Source: Luteirhabdus pelagi
GTDB taxonomy: Bacteria > Bacteroidota > Bacteroidia > Flavobacteriales > Flavobacteriaceae
Length of the DNA: 64,000 nucleotides
Reading direction: 5' to 3'
NCBI RefSeq assembly: GCF_016827595.1
Contig: NZ_JAECMS010000003.1
Span: forward strand, 124,001-188,000
Shown here: positions 37,208-45,339 of the stretch, piece by piece
Layout of the letters: every line of letters begins with the position of its first letter
How positions within the stretch are numbered: the first letter of the stretch is position 1
Notes under the pieces: model-generated
Database searches by the model: none
What the model was told of the DNA's origin: nothing
Seen by the model: only the letters and a program-made list of their open reading frames with translations
Program-made: the position numbers and the translations under genes

Positions 37208-38056
37208 ATGCGACGACGAATTCTATTTCTTAGCTTTCTAATAGGCCTCATCACTGTAGGGTGTCAAAAGAAAGAAGCCCCAATGCCCAATGTTTCCCAA
37301 GTGAAGGTTGCCTTACGGGAAATAGGACATCAGGTATTGAAAGCGCAGGAGGATACCACCTCCTTAGTGTTACCGGTGAAACAGCTTTCCAGTGAAGCCT
37401 TTGCACTACAGTTTGAAAACGATCTTCGGGTTGACCCCACCATACTTCAAAACGAAATGGAAGCAGCTATCGACCGAAATGGATTGCCCAGGAATTCTCT
37501 AGTAGAAGTCCTTACCTGTGAAACCGGGGAAGTGGCGTATAGCTATCAACGGCTTCGCGATGCCGAAAAGGATATCGTTCCCTGTGGCGGTAGAATTTTA
37601 CCGAGCGGTTGTTACGAAATTCAACTTCACTTTATAGCCACACAATCAACTGGAAATGAACCCTTGTTTTTTGTGTTAGTGTTTTTAGTTATTGCTTTTG
37701 TAGTATTTGTGTTTGTCAGTCGGTATTTCACTACACCCCACGAAGACCATTACGAAGAATCGTTGGAATTGGGACGCTTTCGCTTTTACCCAGAACAGCA
37801 TAAATTGGTAAAGGAGGCCGAAGAAATTCCATTATCGAACAAGGAATGTGAATTGCTGACAATTCTTCGTGCGAATGCCAACCAAGTAGTAACGCGCGAG
37901 GAACTGACAAAACGCGTTTGGGAGGACAATGGTGTCATCGTAGGTAGAAGCTTGGATACCTATATATCAAAATTGCGAAAGAAGCTACAATCTGATCAAG
38001 GCGTGAGCATTACCAATGTGCATGGGGTCGGGTATCGGCTGGAGGTTACTTCATAA
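37208..38056 (+). CDS. Membrane-anchored winged-helix transcriptional regulator
   Basis: 282 residues with an unusual order. An N-terminal signal or lipoprotein-like segment (RRRILFLSFLIGLITVGC, C19) opens a periplasmic part to about 150, then one membrane helix at 152-172 (PLFFVLVFLVIAFVVFVFV), and a cytoplasmic OmpR/PhoB-type winged helix at 185-280 (IPLSNKECELLTILRANANQVVTREEL, RSLDTYISKLRKKL, VHGVGYRLEV). A one-component, ToxR-like sensor in reverse domain order. A degenerate -7 box (GTTCTTTG) ends nine bases before the start. Confidence 0.88.
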   Translation: MRRRILFLSFLIGLITVGCQKKEAPMPNVSQVKVALREIGHQVLKAQEDTTSLVLPVKQLSSEAFALQFENDLRVDPTILQNEMEAAIDRNGLPRNSLVEVLTCETGEVAYSYQRLRDAEKDIVPCGGRILPSGCYEIQLHFIATQSTGNEPLFFVLVFLVIAFVVFVFVSRYFTTPHEDHYEESLELGRFRFYPEQHKLVKEAEEIPLSNKECELLTILRANANQVVTREELTKRVWEDNGVIVGRSLDTYISKLRKKLQSDQGVSITNVHGVGYRLEVTS

Positions 38057-38082
38057 TATCACATTTGAGAATTATTCGATAG

Positions 38083-38286
38083 CGTATCAACTACTTACGC
38101 TTTTTTATTAATGCTGTAAATAAACACGATGAATACCTGCGAAACTATGTGACTACCAATCCGCATTCGCCACCTATTTGGCGAGTGAATGGGCCGTTGA
38201 TGAATTTTACGCCCTTTTACGAAGCCTTCGATGTAGCGCCAGGACAGCAGAACTATAGGAGTGAGGAGGAGCGGATAAAGATTTGA
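38083..38286 (+). pseudogene. Remnant of an M13-family (neprilysin/PepO) metallopeptidase gene, C-terminal tail only
   Basis: Between a stop at 38080-38082 and TGA at 38284-38286 the frame reads about 67 codons, including NKHDEYLRNYVTTNPHSPP, WRVNGPLMNFTPFYEAF and APGQQNYRSEEERIKI. This is the end of M13 peptidases (consensus HSP-x-x-x-RVNG-x-x-x-N-x-x-x-FYEAF). The catalytic HExxH part and everything before it is missing, and there is no start codon in a plausible place. The usual last Trp is also missing. A decaying fragment of a lost gene. Confidence 0.85.
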
Positions 38287-38330
38287 AAAAAAACAGCTGT
38301 GTTGTGTAAATGGGAAATAAAACTAAGAAA

Positions 38331-39263
38331 TTAGTCTACTTCGGTCGTGGCGTTATTCATTTTCTGTCGTATCTGTTTTATGGTAAGCGTGCTTCCATCG
38401 TGCCTCCAGCCAGGAGGTCCAAATACATACATGAATTTATAGTACCAATTATCTGTTTTGGCCATATCTTCCCAGATGTTCTGGTATTCATGCATTAAAA
38501 TAACATATAGGTTATAGGAATTTGGTGGTTTAGAGACCCCGTATTCAATTTCTATGGAATCGTCTAATTGTTTATAGGTTCCAAAAATGCGATCAAAAAT
38601 ATTCAGGATACCGCCATGGTTTTTATCCATGTATTCTATATTTCGAGCGTGATGCACCTGATGCATGGTATGGGTATTGAGGAACGTTTCAAGGAATCCC
38701 AGCTTCTTGATATACTGTGTATGTAGTTGAAACTGCCATAGGGCTTCAATACCAAGACATACCACAAGCATTTCTGGTGGAAACCCGATAATAACGATCC
38801 ACACATAAAACAGCGGCTTATAAAAAATGGTAAACCAACCGTTCCGAACGGCCGTTCCCAGATTAAAGTTATCGGAGGAGTGATGCACGATATGGGCCGC
38901 CCAAAAAATGCGTACCATATGATTCTGTCTATGAAACCAATAATAGCTAAAGTCATCCAATAGCATGCAAGCCAACCAAACGTACCATGCATATCCAAAG
39001 GATTCCCAACCCATAATATTTGTGCGCACCCCATCTACGACGGGATTAAAGAGCTCGTAGGCAAGGTTGAAAAATAGAATTACCGTAATCGTTTTCAATA
39101 GTGCGCCCAGAACCACGGATCCTATTCCTAGGAATACGCTGGAGCGAAGATCTTTCCACTTATAGAGCTTTTTGTTATCGAAAACCTTGCTATAGGTAAG
39201 CTCGATAGCAATAAAACCTAGAAAACAAGGTACCCCATATACCAAAGGGTTGGTAAAATCCAT
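38331..39263 (-). CDS. Sterol desaturase / fatty acid hydroxylase family protein
   Basis: 310-residue integral membrane di-iron enzyme. Three membrane segments precede the catalytic part with His boxes WFHRQNH, AHIVHHSSDNFNLG, and HTMHQVHHARN with a further HGG. The family hydroxylates or desaturates lipid chains. Many Flavobacteriia have one such gene of unknown substrate (possible ether lipid, sphingolipid or carotenoid). Its 3' end abuts the M13 remnant. Confidence 0.93.
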   Translation of the reverse strand: MDFTNPLVYGVPCFLGFIAIELTYSKVFDNKKLYKWKDLRSSVFLGIGSVVLGALLKTITVILFFNLAYELFNPVVDGVRTNIMGWESFGYAWYVWLACMLLDDFSYYWFHRQNHMVRIFWAAHIVHHSSDNFNLGTAVRNGWFTIFYKPLFYVWIVIIGFPPEMLVVCLGIEALWQFQLHTQYIKKLGFLETFLNTHTMHQVHHARNIEYMDKNHGGILNIFDRIFGTYKQLDDSIEIEYGVSKPPNSYNLYVILMHEYQNIWEDMAKTDNWYYKFMYVFGPPGWRHDGSTLTIKQIRQKMNNATTEVD

Positions 39264-39469
39264 ATAGTAGAAAAATTTTTAGTAATTACTTACGTAACCG
39301 CACCGCTAATGGCTACGGTAAGGGTTACTATTGAAATAATACACTCTTTTAGAGAACTACAGCAATACTAAGATGGGGGCTGGTGTGTAGCGCGCAGTTC
39401 CAGTGACAAAAATTGTTTAGCGTGTAATTTTGTATTGAATTGAAAATACAATACAGTCATTATATGTTA

Positions 39470-39506
39470 AAAAACAAAGGGAACACATCAAGATGTAATT
39501 CCCTTT
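39470..39506 (-). terminator. Terminator-like hairpin in the empty region
   Basis: Stem AAAGGGAA (39476-39483) with TTCCCTTT (39499-39506) plus an inner ACATC/GATGT helix. On the minus strand the stem is followed by TGTTTTTT. It stands 55 bases after the end of a small minus-strand reading frame, and in front of the sterol desaturase gene. Confidence 0.6.
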
Positions 39507-39560
39507 GCTTACATATTCCTTCTGTTGGCATTATCCAAGCGAAGTTCAACGGGTATATTC

Positions 39561-39839
39561 TCAGCTGTTTGCCCTTAAGCACCCCGATATGTTGTTATTT
39601 AAATATACCAATGATATACCGAAGTAGCGGTACGTTTTAGATAGGTTTAACAGGAATTCTCTGAAAACGTAGACTGGCACATAGTTGAAGTTGTGATACT
39701 CAAGATTACGAGACACGCGATCCATTGAATCTCGTAAATTCGATTTCTTTAGTATCAAGCCAAAAGATAATGCAAACACGAAAAATAAAACTTTAATTGG
39801 AGTTCTATTTACAGTTACAGTAGAGTTGTTCAGGCGCAA
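39561..39839 (-). CDS. Possible small protein, uncertain
   Basis: 92 codons opened by TTG at 39839 (no upstream ATG in frame; a stop lies four codons before). The N-terminal third has a hydrophobic segment, VLFFVFALSFGLIL, and the rest is Asn- and Arg-rich without recognised domain. The only support for it being a gene is the T-tailed hairpin just beyond its stop. It may be a degenerate gene or chance frame. Confidence 0.2.
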   Translation of the reverse strand: MRLNNSTVTVNRTPIKVLFFVFALSFGLILKKSNLRDSMDRVSRNLEYHNFNYVPVYVFREFLLNLSKTYRYFGISLVYLNNNISGCLRANS

Positions 39840-40017
39840 AATTTCTTTTTACATAATTACTGACGATATACAGCTAAAGCTTCATAGTCTTAATTATTTA
39901 AGATACTAGCGTATCCAGCAATTTGTCATCAATTGTTCTATAATATATATTATGTAAAATAGAAACATCTGAAACACACGCTGTCTATTTTTAAACATCC
40001 CCCCTCGATTTCTTCAT

Positions 40018-40252
40018 AGTCTGTAGTCTGTAGTCAGTGGTCTGTAGTCAGTGGTTACTAGTCGACGGTTAATCAAAATCCACAGCATCCACAGTCACAA
40101 ACCCCAAATTCCAAGCACCAAATTCCAAAAAAAGTTATTAATCTTTAGTCGATAGGCATTATTGCTTTGCAGTTGAATAATGATACCTGAATTCCACAGT
40201 ATCCACAGCATACAGAACAACCCGTTCACGGTTCACTGCTCACGGTTCACTA
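40018..40252. repeat. Low-complexity near-tandem words
   Basis: Successive families of short words: GTCTGTAGTC/GTCAGTGG at 40018-40056, TCCACAGCATCCACAG at 40079-40094 and again near 40195-40210, CCAAATTCCAAG/CACCAAATTCC at 40104-40129, and CACGGTTCACTGCT/CACGGTTCAC at 40226-40250. No reading frame. Same style as the tracts at 22404 and 19433. Confidence 0.8.
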
Positions 40253-40260
40253 CTTACCAA

Positions 40261-41109
40261 TCACGACGTCACATTCGTCACAAACGCCCGATACTTTAAC
40301 AGCGCGACAAATACAGCGCCACCAAGGGCATTACCGACCAAGGCAATACTCTGAAATTTCAGATAGTCCATCCACGAAATCTCCGGTCCGGAAATCAAGC
40401 CCGCAAATACTTCAACATTCCCTACAATACTGTGATGCAAGCCCGCAAAAGCCAAAATGGCCGTAATCATATAAATAATAAAGATTCTACTGATCGTTTC
40501 CTTACTGCTGGTTACTACCCACGACAACAAGCCCATCAACCATCCCGCTAAAATGGCACTCACAAAAATGACCTCACCACTATAATCGGTCACATGCTCG
40601 GCGATCTTCCCAACAACATCGAGGGTGAAAATATTTAGTTTTGGACCAATCCATACCAAAATACCGGCCATGGCCCAACCGCCCAATAGATTTCCCGCAA
40701 TAACCAGTCCCCATAACCGTAACAACTGCCCTATCCCCTGCTTTCGGTTCAATACTGGTAAGGTTAGTAAAGAAGTCTGTTCGGTGAATAGTATCGACTG
40801 TCCCAAAATAACAAGGATAAATCCAACCGGATATACTACCGAAAGCATTTTAAAAATAGTGTCCTCGGCTACTTTTCCCTCTAAAAAGAAGAAGAGACAA
40901 CACAGCAATAGAAAGGTGAATCCTATTTCCAGCCCTGCGGTAAACGAACTGGAAAGAATGCTCAACGGATTCTTCTTATAGACCTCCTGAGCCTCGCAAA
41001 TCTGTTCCTTTAAAATTTCACCATGCGACTTTTTGCTGGTGATTTCGGAAGGCTTGGTCTTATCCAGTTCCGAGTCGATTTTTCGCTGTTCCTGTTCTTG
41101 TTTTGTCAT
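40261..41109 (-). CDS. Formate/nitrite transporter (FNT) family protein, YfdC-like
   Basis: 282 residues with a 50-residue charged cytoplasmic N terminus and six membrane helices. Pattern SFTAGLEIGFTFLLLC, VYPVGFILVILGQSILFTEQT, WGLVIAGNLLGGW and GLHHSIVGNVEVFAGLI is that of FNT channels, closest to YfdC. The central His in LHHSIVGNVE matches the pore His region. The substrate (formate, nitrite, or another small anion) cannot be told. No partner genes. Confidence 0.88.
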   Translation of the reverse strand: MTKQEQEQRKIDSELDKTKPSEITSKKSHGEILKEQICEAQEVYKKNPLSILSSSFTAGLEIGFTFLLLCCLFFFLEGKVAEDTIFKMLSVVYPVGFILVILGQSILFTEQTSLLTLPVLNRKQGIGQLLRLWGLVIAGNLLGGWAMAGILVWIGPKLNIFTLDVVGKIAEHVTDYSGEVIFVSAILAGWLMGLLSWVVTSSKETISRIFIIYMITAILAFAGLHHSIVGNVEVFAGLISGPEISWMDYLKFQSIALVGNALGGAVFVALLKYRAFVTNVTS

Positions 41110-41114
41110 CTATA

Positions 41115-41145
41115 GAAAAACCTTCGGATGACTCCGAAGGCTTAT
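41115..41145 (-). terminator. Rho-independent terminator after the reductase gene
   Basis: Stem 41121-41128 / 41133-41140 with a tetra-loop and five Ts on the minus strand, between the stop at 41170 and the FNT start at 41109. It has some T-richness on the plus strand too. Confidence 0.8.
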
Positions 41146-41169
41146 TTTTATTAGTATTAAACTAGCTAC

Positions 41170-41793
41170 TTAAAGTAATGCTTCAAGTTCTTTTCGACTT
41201 ACGGATTTTCCATACAATTTTTGGTCCGGATCCATCGCTTTGGTGTCTTTCAACTCTCCGACATATACCGCATCAAAGCCAATATCCTCGATAAGCTTTT
41301 GCGTTACCTCTTTGCTTTGCTGATCCTGCGCCGCATAGGGAATCGCTAATTTATCGGTATCGCGAAACGCGCGATCCTTCAGGTGGTCGGCATAGATGGT
41401 ATTAAATGCCTTGGCCGTTTTCGCTGTATTGAATTTCATCGCGGTATATTCACTTGCATTTCGATTGCTTTCACGCACTTCTTTCGCCATTTCGCCATCG
41501 CGTTCAGGATACGGATTGGTCGCATCAATAATGACGCGACCGCCATATTCGCCTGCATACAATTCACTTAACTTATCAATAGCCTCGAATGGTGTTGCCA
41601 ATAGATAAACATCGGCCTTTGCTTCCCAAGCTTCATCAAGGGAAACCGCTTTAGCATTGTTCCCAGCTTCCTGTACGAGTTGGTTCAATTCGTTTGGGTG
41701 CCTTGAGGTAAACATCACTTCATGACCTGCTTTGGCCCAATGTTTTCCAAGATTGCCTCCTATATTTCCGCTTCCTATTACTCCTATTTTCAT
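41170..41793 (-). CDS. NAD(P)-binding F420-dependent-reductase-like protein
   Basis: 207 residues with a Rossmann start KIGVIGSGNIGGNLGKHWAKAGHEVMFTSRHP, where the SRHP stretch after beta-2 favours NADP. The rest (YLLATPFEAI, VIIDATNPYPERDG, AKAFNTIYADHL) matches the F420_oxidored/NADPH-dependent reductase family known from many non-F420 bacteria. Reaction unknown. It follows a small charged protein gene and may be transcribed with it. Confidence 0.86.
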   Translation of the reverse strand: MKIGVIGSGNIGGNLGKHWAKAGHEVMFTSRHPNELNQLVQEAGNNAKAVSLDEAWEAKADVYLLATPFEAIDKLSELYAGEYGGRVIIDATNPYPERDGEMAKEVRESNRNASEYTAMKFNTAKTAKAFNTIYADHLKDRAFRDTDKLAIPYAAQDQQSKEVTQKLIEDIGFDAVYVGELKDTKAMDPDQKLYGKSVSRKELEALL

Positions 41794-41814
41794 ATCAGTT
41801 GTTTTTTTGGTTAT

Positions 41815-41994
41815 TTATTCTTCTTCATCTAACAAATTGTCGACAGAATTTCTGATTTCCTTGGTCGATTTTTTGTCTTTTTCTTCTGCTGTTAGTTTGC
41901 CATCCTCTTCCGGTTTCAAGTTTTCGGACTTCCCAAAATTGGAAGAACGACGATACTTGTCCTGAAAGTCGGCATGTTTTTTTTCTTTCGTCAT
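41815..41994 (-). CDS. 59-residue highly charged small protein
   Basis: ATG at 41994 to TAA at 41817-41815. The product begins MTKEKKHADFQDKYRRSSNF and ends DNLLDEEE; well over half of its residues are charged, with no hydrophobic segment. Codon use looks coding. No family recognised. It sits 21 bases before the reductase gene and 12 after the DUF4251 gene's stop, in the same direction, which supports a real gene. Confidence 0.65.
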   Translation of the reverse strand: MTKEKKHADFQDKYRRSSNFGKSENLKPEEDGKLTAEEKDKKSTKEIRNSVDNLLDEEE

Positions 41995-42006
41995 TGTCCT
42001 CTATTG

Positions 42007-42513
42007 TTAGTTTGATTTCGTTTTAAGATCCTGTACACGACCTCGATATCTCATTTGGTCGCGCTGGTTACTATTAACATTCACATCGGCGTTGCGACTA
42101 TCATAAACTATCATATTAATTGTATAACGCTCAGTTCGCTCACCTTTTACATCAAAATTCATTGTAGTAAACGCTCTATTTTCATTTCTTTTCAATTGGA
42201 AATCTTCCATTTCGGCCTTTATGATTATTCCACCACCATCTGGATCAAATCCATTGAATCGTCTTCCCCGAAAAGGTAGCTCTGCGAAGACGCTATCTCC
42301 TTTAATCCGCAAATAATTTGGAGTACTTATCAAATTGATTTGTGGTCCAACTTGAGGTAATAACCAATTTGCTTCAAACGCTAATTGTCGCTCACCAATC
42401 CACTTTTCAACCTGTGTAGGTGGCTGTTTTACCACATTATCGCCAACAGGAGCTTTTCCACCTGTACATGCAGTAAATACTATTGTGATAAGAAATATTA
42501 GTGATCGTTTCAT
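42007..42513 (-). CDS. DUF4251 lipoprotein
   Basis: 168 residues with a lipoprotein signal (KRSLIFLITIVFTAC, C16). The DUF4251 pattern is present: QLAFEANWLLPQVGPQINLIS, YLRIKGDSVFAELPFRGRRF and FDVKGERTERYTINMIVYDSRNADVNVNS. Probably periplasmic or outer-membrane; function unknown. Two bases after the nitroreductase stop. Confidence 0.88.
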   Translation of the reverse strand: MKRSLIFLITIVFTACTGGKAPVGDNVVKQPPTQVEKWIGERQLAFEANWLLPQVGPQINLISTPNYLRIKGDSVFAELPFRGRRFNGFDPDGGGIIIKAEMEDFQLKRNENRAFTTMNFDVKGERTERYTINMIVYDSRNADVNVNSNQRDQMRYRGRVQDLKTKSN

Positions 42514-42515
42514 AT

Positions 42516-43121
42516 TTAATTGTCAAAATTGCCATTAAAGGCAAATTCTTGTTGTTTTAATCGCTTCCGTTCTGTTTTCAATTCCTGTTCCTGAAGCTCG
42601 TCGTCCAATTTTTCTGGATTGCCTCCATAATGTCCAAAAGCAACTCCGGTAGCAACCACATAATTTTCTGGAAATTTAAATTCTTTTTTCGCCTTGGTAG
42701 CACCAATTCCAGCCATTTGATGGACCGCAATGCCGATGTCTTCAGCTTGCGTCAAAACATTTCCCATAAATAACCCTAAATCGTGAAGGGCATGTTTATT
42801 TTCATCGCCACTATCATCATTTGTATCGGTTTTATAGGCGTTCAACCAAAGAACTTGAGCAGAATGTGCCCACCCCTGATTAAATTCGTTTAGGCAATCA
42901 AAAATACGGTCGTAGGTTTCACTTCCCTTGATTCCCCATATTACACGCCACGGTTGCATGTTATAACTACTGGGTGCCCATCTTCCAGCCTCTAAAAGTT
43001 TCTTTACCTGTTGTTCCGTTATAGGCTGTGGTGAAAAGACCCTTGGACTCCAACGTGTCTTTAAAACATTTAAAATTGGATGGTCAGTTGGTGTCTTTTT
43101 CTGAGTTTCTACTTCTTCCAT
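42516..43121 (-). CDS. Nitroreductase family protein
   Basis: 201-residue FMN-dependent oxidoreductase of the nitroreductase fold. Visible: TRWSPRVFSPQPITEQQVKKLLEAGRWAPSSYNMQPWRVI with the FMN-binding Arg/Ser residues, and GIAVHQMAGIGATKAKKEF and VATGVAFGHYG later. Physiological substrate not known. Separated from the aconitase upstream by a strong terminator. Confidence 0.93.
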   Translation of the reverse strand: MEEVETQKKTPTDHPILNVLKTRWSPRVFSPQPITEQQVKKLLEAGRWAPSSYNMQPWRVIWGIKGSETYDRIFDCLNEFNQGWAHSAQVLWLNAYKTDTNDDSGDENKHALHDLGLFMGNVLTQAEDIGIAVHQMAGIGATKAKKEFKFPENYVVATGVAFGHYGGNPEKLDDELQEQELKTERKRLKQQEFAFNGNFDN

Positions 43122-43136
43122 GCGTTTTTATTTTAA

Positions 43137-43172
43137 ATATAAAAGGGACTGTCCACATTGGCAGTCCCTTTA
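43137..43172 (-). terminator. Rho-independent terminator after the aconitase gene
   Basis: Stem 43143-43151 / 43162-43170, nine perfect base pairs, with T-rich flank on the minus strand. It lies 57 bases after the aconitase stop and before the nitroreductase start. Confidence 0.85.
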
Positions 43173-43228
43173 CAAAAGATTTAACGCTAAGAATTATAAC
43201 TTTAAGATAGTGTTTTCAACCGTTGGCG

Positions 43229-45199
43229 TTAGTTTAATTTCTCCTTGAAGTCGTTGATGATTCCTCCTTTAATAAGTATTCCGATCTGCCGATCGCTCAT
43301 AGAGTGCTTCGTTGTGATTTCAACTTCATCGCCTCCCTCCTTTTTTATCACGATAGTAATCGGATTTCGATTTACAACATCTTCCTTCAGATTTCTAAAC
43401 CGAACCATATCGCCTTGTTGAAACTTTTCGTAATCGTCATTGTTATCGAATTCCAACGGAAGAATACCAAAGTTCACCAAATTCTGCCATGCGATTCGGG
43501 CATACCCCTTAGCTATCACAGCAACTTGACCTAAGTATTTTGGTGCAAGCGCGGCATGCTCGCGACTACTTCCCTGGGCATAATTGTCACCAGCCACCAC
43601 AATATGGCCGCCGTGTTGGTCCTTACTTTTCATGGCCCGATCGTAAAATGTCGGATCGATAACCGTATAGCTATACTTAGAAATCTCAGGAAGATTACTT
43701 CGGAATGGGAGTACTTCGGCTCCTGCCTTAAGAATTTCATCGGTAGAAACATCATCGGCCATCTTCAACAACACTGGAACATCATATTGGTTCTGCAATT
43801 CGTTAATATGAGGAATGGAGACAATATTAGGTCCTTTTTCCAATTCTAATCCGCTAGTATCCTCTGGCGGTGCTACCAACATATCGGTATGGATAATCTG
43901 AAGCTCTGGCGCTTCGTATTTAGGATAGGACATATCGAATAATTTCTCTAAATCACGCGGATCGGTAATCTTACCCGTCAATGCCGAAGCAGCAGCTGTT
44001 TCGGGACTGCATAAATATACCTGATCGTCCTTCGTTCCACTTCTGTCGGGAAAATTACGAGGCATGGTTCTAAGACTAATGGTGTTACTAGCAGGCGCCT
44101 GTCCCATTCCTATACAACCCATACAACCACTTTGGTGAAAACGCGCACCAGAAGTAATCAAATTCCCAAAAGCCTTGGTATCGATCATGTTCTGAATAAT
44201 CTGTCGGCTCGTTGGGTTTATATCGAAGGAAACATCTTGGCTCACGGTTTTATCCTTTACGATAGCCCCAGCAATCCAAAAGTCTCGTAAGCCTGGATTT
44301 GCAGAAGAGCCTATTACCACCTGACTGATTTCTTTTCCTGCAACTTCACTTACAGGCACCACATTGCCTGGACTGGTCGGTTTGGCGATAAGCGGCACCA
44401 ATTCATCTAATATTATTTCTTCATGTACATCGTATTCACAATCATCGTCCGCTATTAGTTCTACCCAATCATCTTCGCGTCGCTGACTTTTCAAAAACCG
44501 TCTGGTTTCTTCATCACTTGGAAAAACAGTAGTCGTAGCACCTAGCTCCGCTCCCATATTTGCGATTACATGTCGGTCCATCGCACTTAAATGCTTTAAC
44601 CCATCGCCATAATATTCGATAATCTTTCCAACTCCGCCATCTACATCATGTCTGCGAAGCATTTCCAAAATAACATCCTTTGCACTGACCCAATCGGGTA
44701 GTTTTCCAGTAAGCTTCACACCCATTATTTTGGGCATTTTTACGAAGTATGGCTGACCTGCAATGGCAGCAGCTACATCCAATCCACCCGTTCCGATGGC
44801 AAGCATTCCCAAAGAACCTGCAGCACAGGAGTGACTATCACTTCCTACCAAGGTTTTACCTGGAATACCGAAACGTTCCATATGAACGGGATGGCTTACC
44901 CCATTTCCAGGGCGGCTAAACCATAGTCCAAACTTTTGTGCGGCGCTGTGAAGAAATACATGGTCGTCGGCATTCTTAAAGTCTGTTTGAAGTAAATTGT
45001 GGTCGACATACTGAACCGCCACTTCGGTTTTCGCTCGATCAAGGTTCATAGCCTCGAGCTCCAATTGTACCAAAGTACCGGTAGCATCTTGTAATAAAGC
45101 TTGATCTATCGTTAGTCCTATTTCTGTTCCCGGAGTCATTTCTCCCTCCACGAGATGCTCTTTTATGAGCTTTTGCGTAACATTCAATCCCATTTTCAA
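43229..45199 (-). CDS. Aconitate hydratase, Aquifex-type (fused large and small subunits)
   Basis: 656 residues, about 100 shorter than the mitochondrial-type aconitase. It combines a 4Fe-4S large domain (residues 1-400) with VGSDSHSCAAG and the paired Cys of SGCMGCIGMG, and a C-terminal swivel domain with AGDNYAQGSSREHAAL. Architecture and length match the Aquifex-type putative aconitase (TIGR01342-like), which stands between aconitases and 3-isopropylmalate dehydratases. TCA-cycle role is likely, but homoaconitase-like activity cannot be excluded. Start ATG 45199; an ATG two codons later (45193) is an equal candidate. Confidence 0.88.
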   Translation of the reverse strand: MKMGLNVTQKLIKEHLVEGEMTPGTEIGLTIDQALLQDATGTLVQLELEAMNLDRAKTEVAVQYVDHNLLQTDFKNADDHVFLHSAAQKFGLWFSRPGNGVSHPVHMERFGIPGKTLVGSDSHSCAAGSLGMLAIGTGGLDVAAAIAGQPYFVKMPKIMGVKLTGKLPDWVSAKDVILEMLRRHDVDGGVGKIIEYYGDGLKHLSAMDRHVIANMGAELGATTTVFPSDEETRRFLKSQRREDDWVELIADDDCEYDVHEEIILDELVPLIAKPTSPGNVVPVSEVAGKEISQVVIGSSANPGLRDFWIAGAIVKDKTVSQDVSFDINPTSRQIIQNMIDTKAFGNLITSGARFHQSGCMGCIGMGQAPASNTISLRTMPRNFPDRSGTKDDQVYLCSPETAAASALTGKITDPRDLEKLFDMSYPKYEAPELQIIHTDMLVAPPEDTSGLELEKGPNIVSIPHINELQNQYDVPVLLKMADDVSTDEILKAGAEVLPFRSNLPEISKYSYTVIDPTFYDRAMKSKDQHGGHIVVAGDNYAQGSSREHAALAPKYLGQVAVIAKGYARIAWQNLVNFGILPLEFDNNDDYEKFQQGDMVRFRNLKEDVVNRNPITIVIKKEGGDEVEITTKHSMSDRQIGILIKGGIINDFKEKLN

Positions 45200-45339
45200 A
45201 GTTTTCTAAAAAGATATTTAATAATGAGGGCTTGTGGAATTGGTTTAACAATAGTTTAATGGTTTTTGAAACAGATTTCAAGTTTCTTTGTCACTTGAAC
45301 TTTTATCGTACATTCTAGACCCAACTTTCAACAACTTTT

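Larger units (their letters stand above)
39264..40260. other. Nearly empty 1-kb intergenic region
   Basis: No gene can be supported with confidence. It contains a terminator-like hairpin at 39476-39506, a weak minus-strand reading frame at 39561-39839, and a patch of low-complexity near-repeats at 40018-40260. Lower GC than flanking genes. Confidence 0.8.

Noticed and set aside
39440-39640. Plus-strand 66-codon frame in the empty region
   Set aside because: No recognisable domain, no promoter or terminator, and it crosses the minus-strand hairpin; chance frame.
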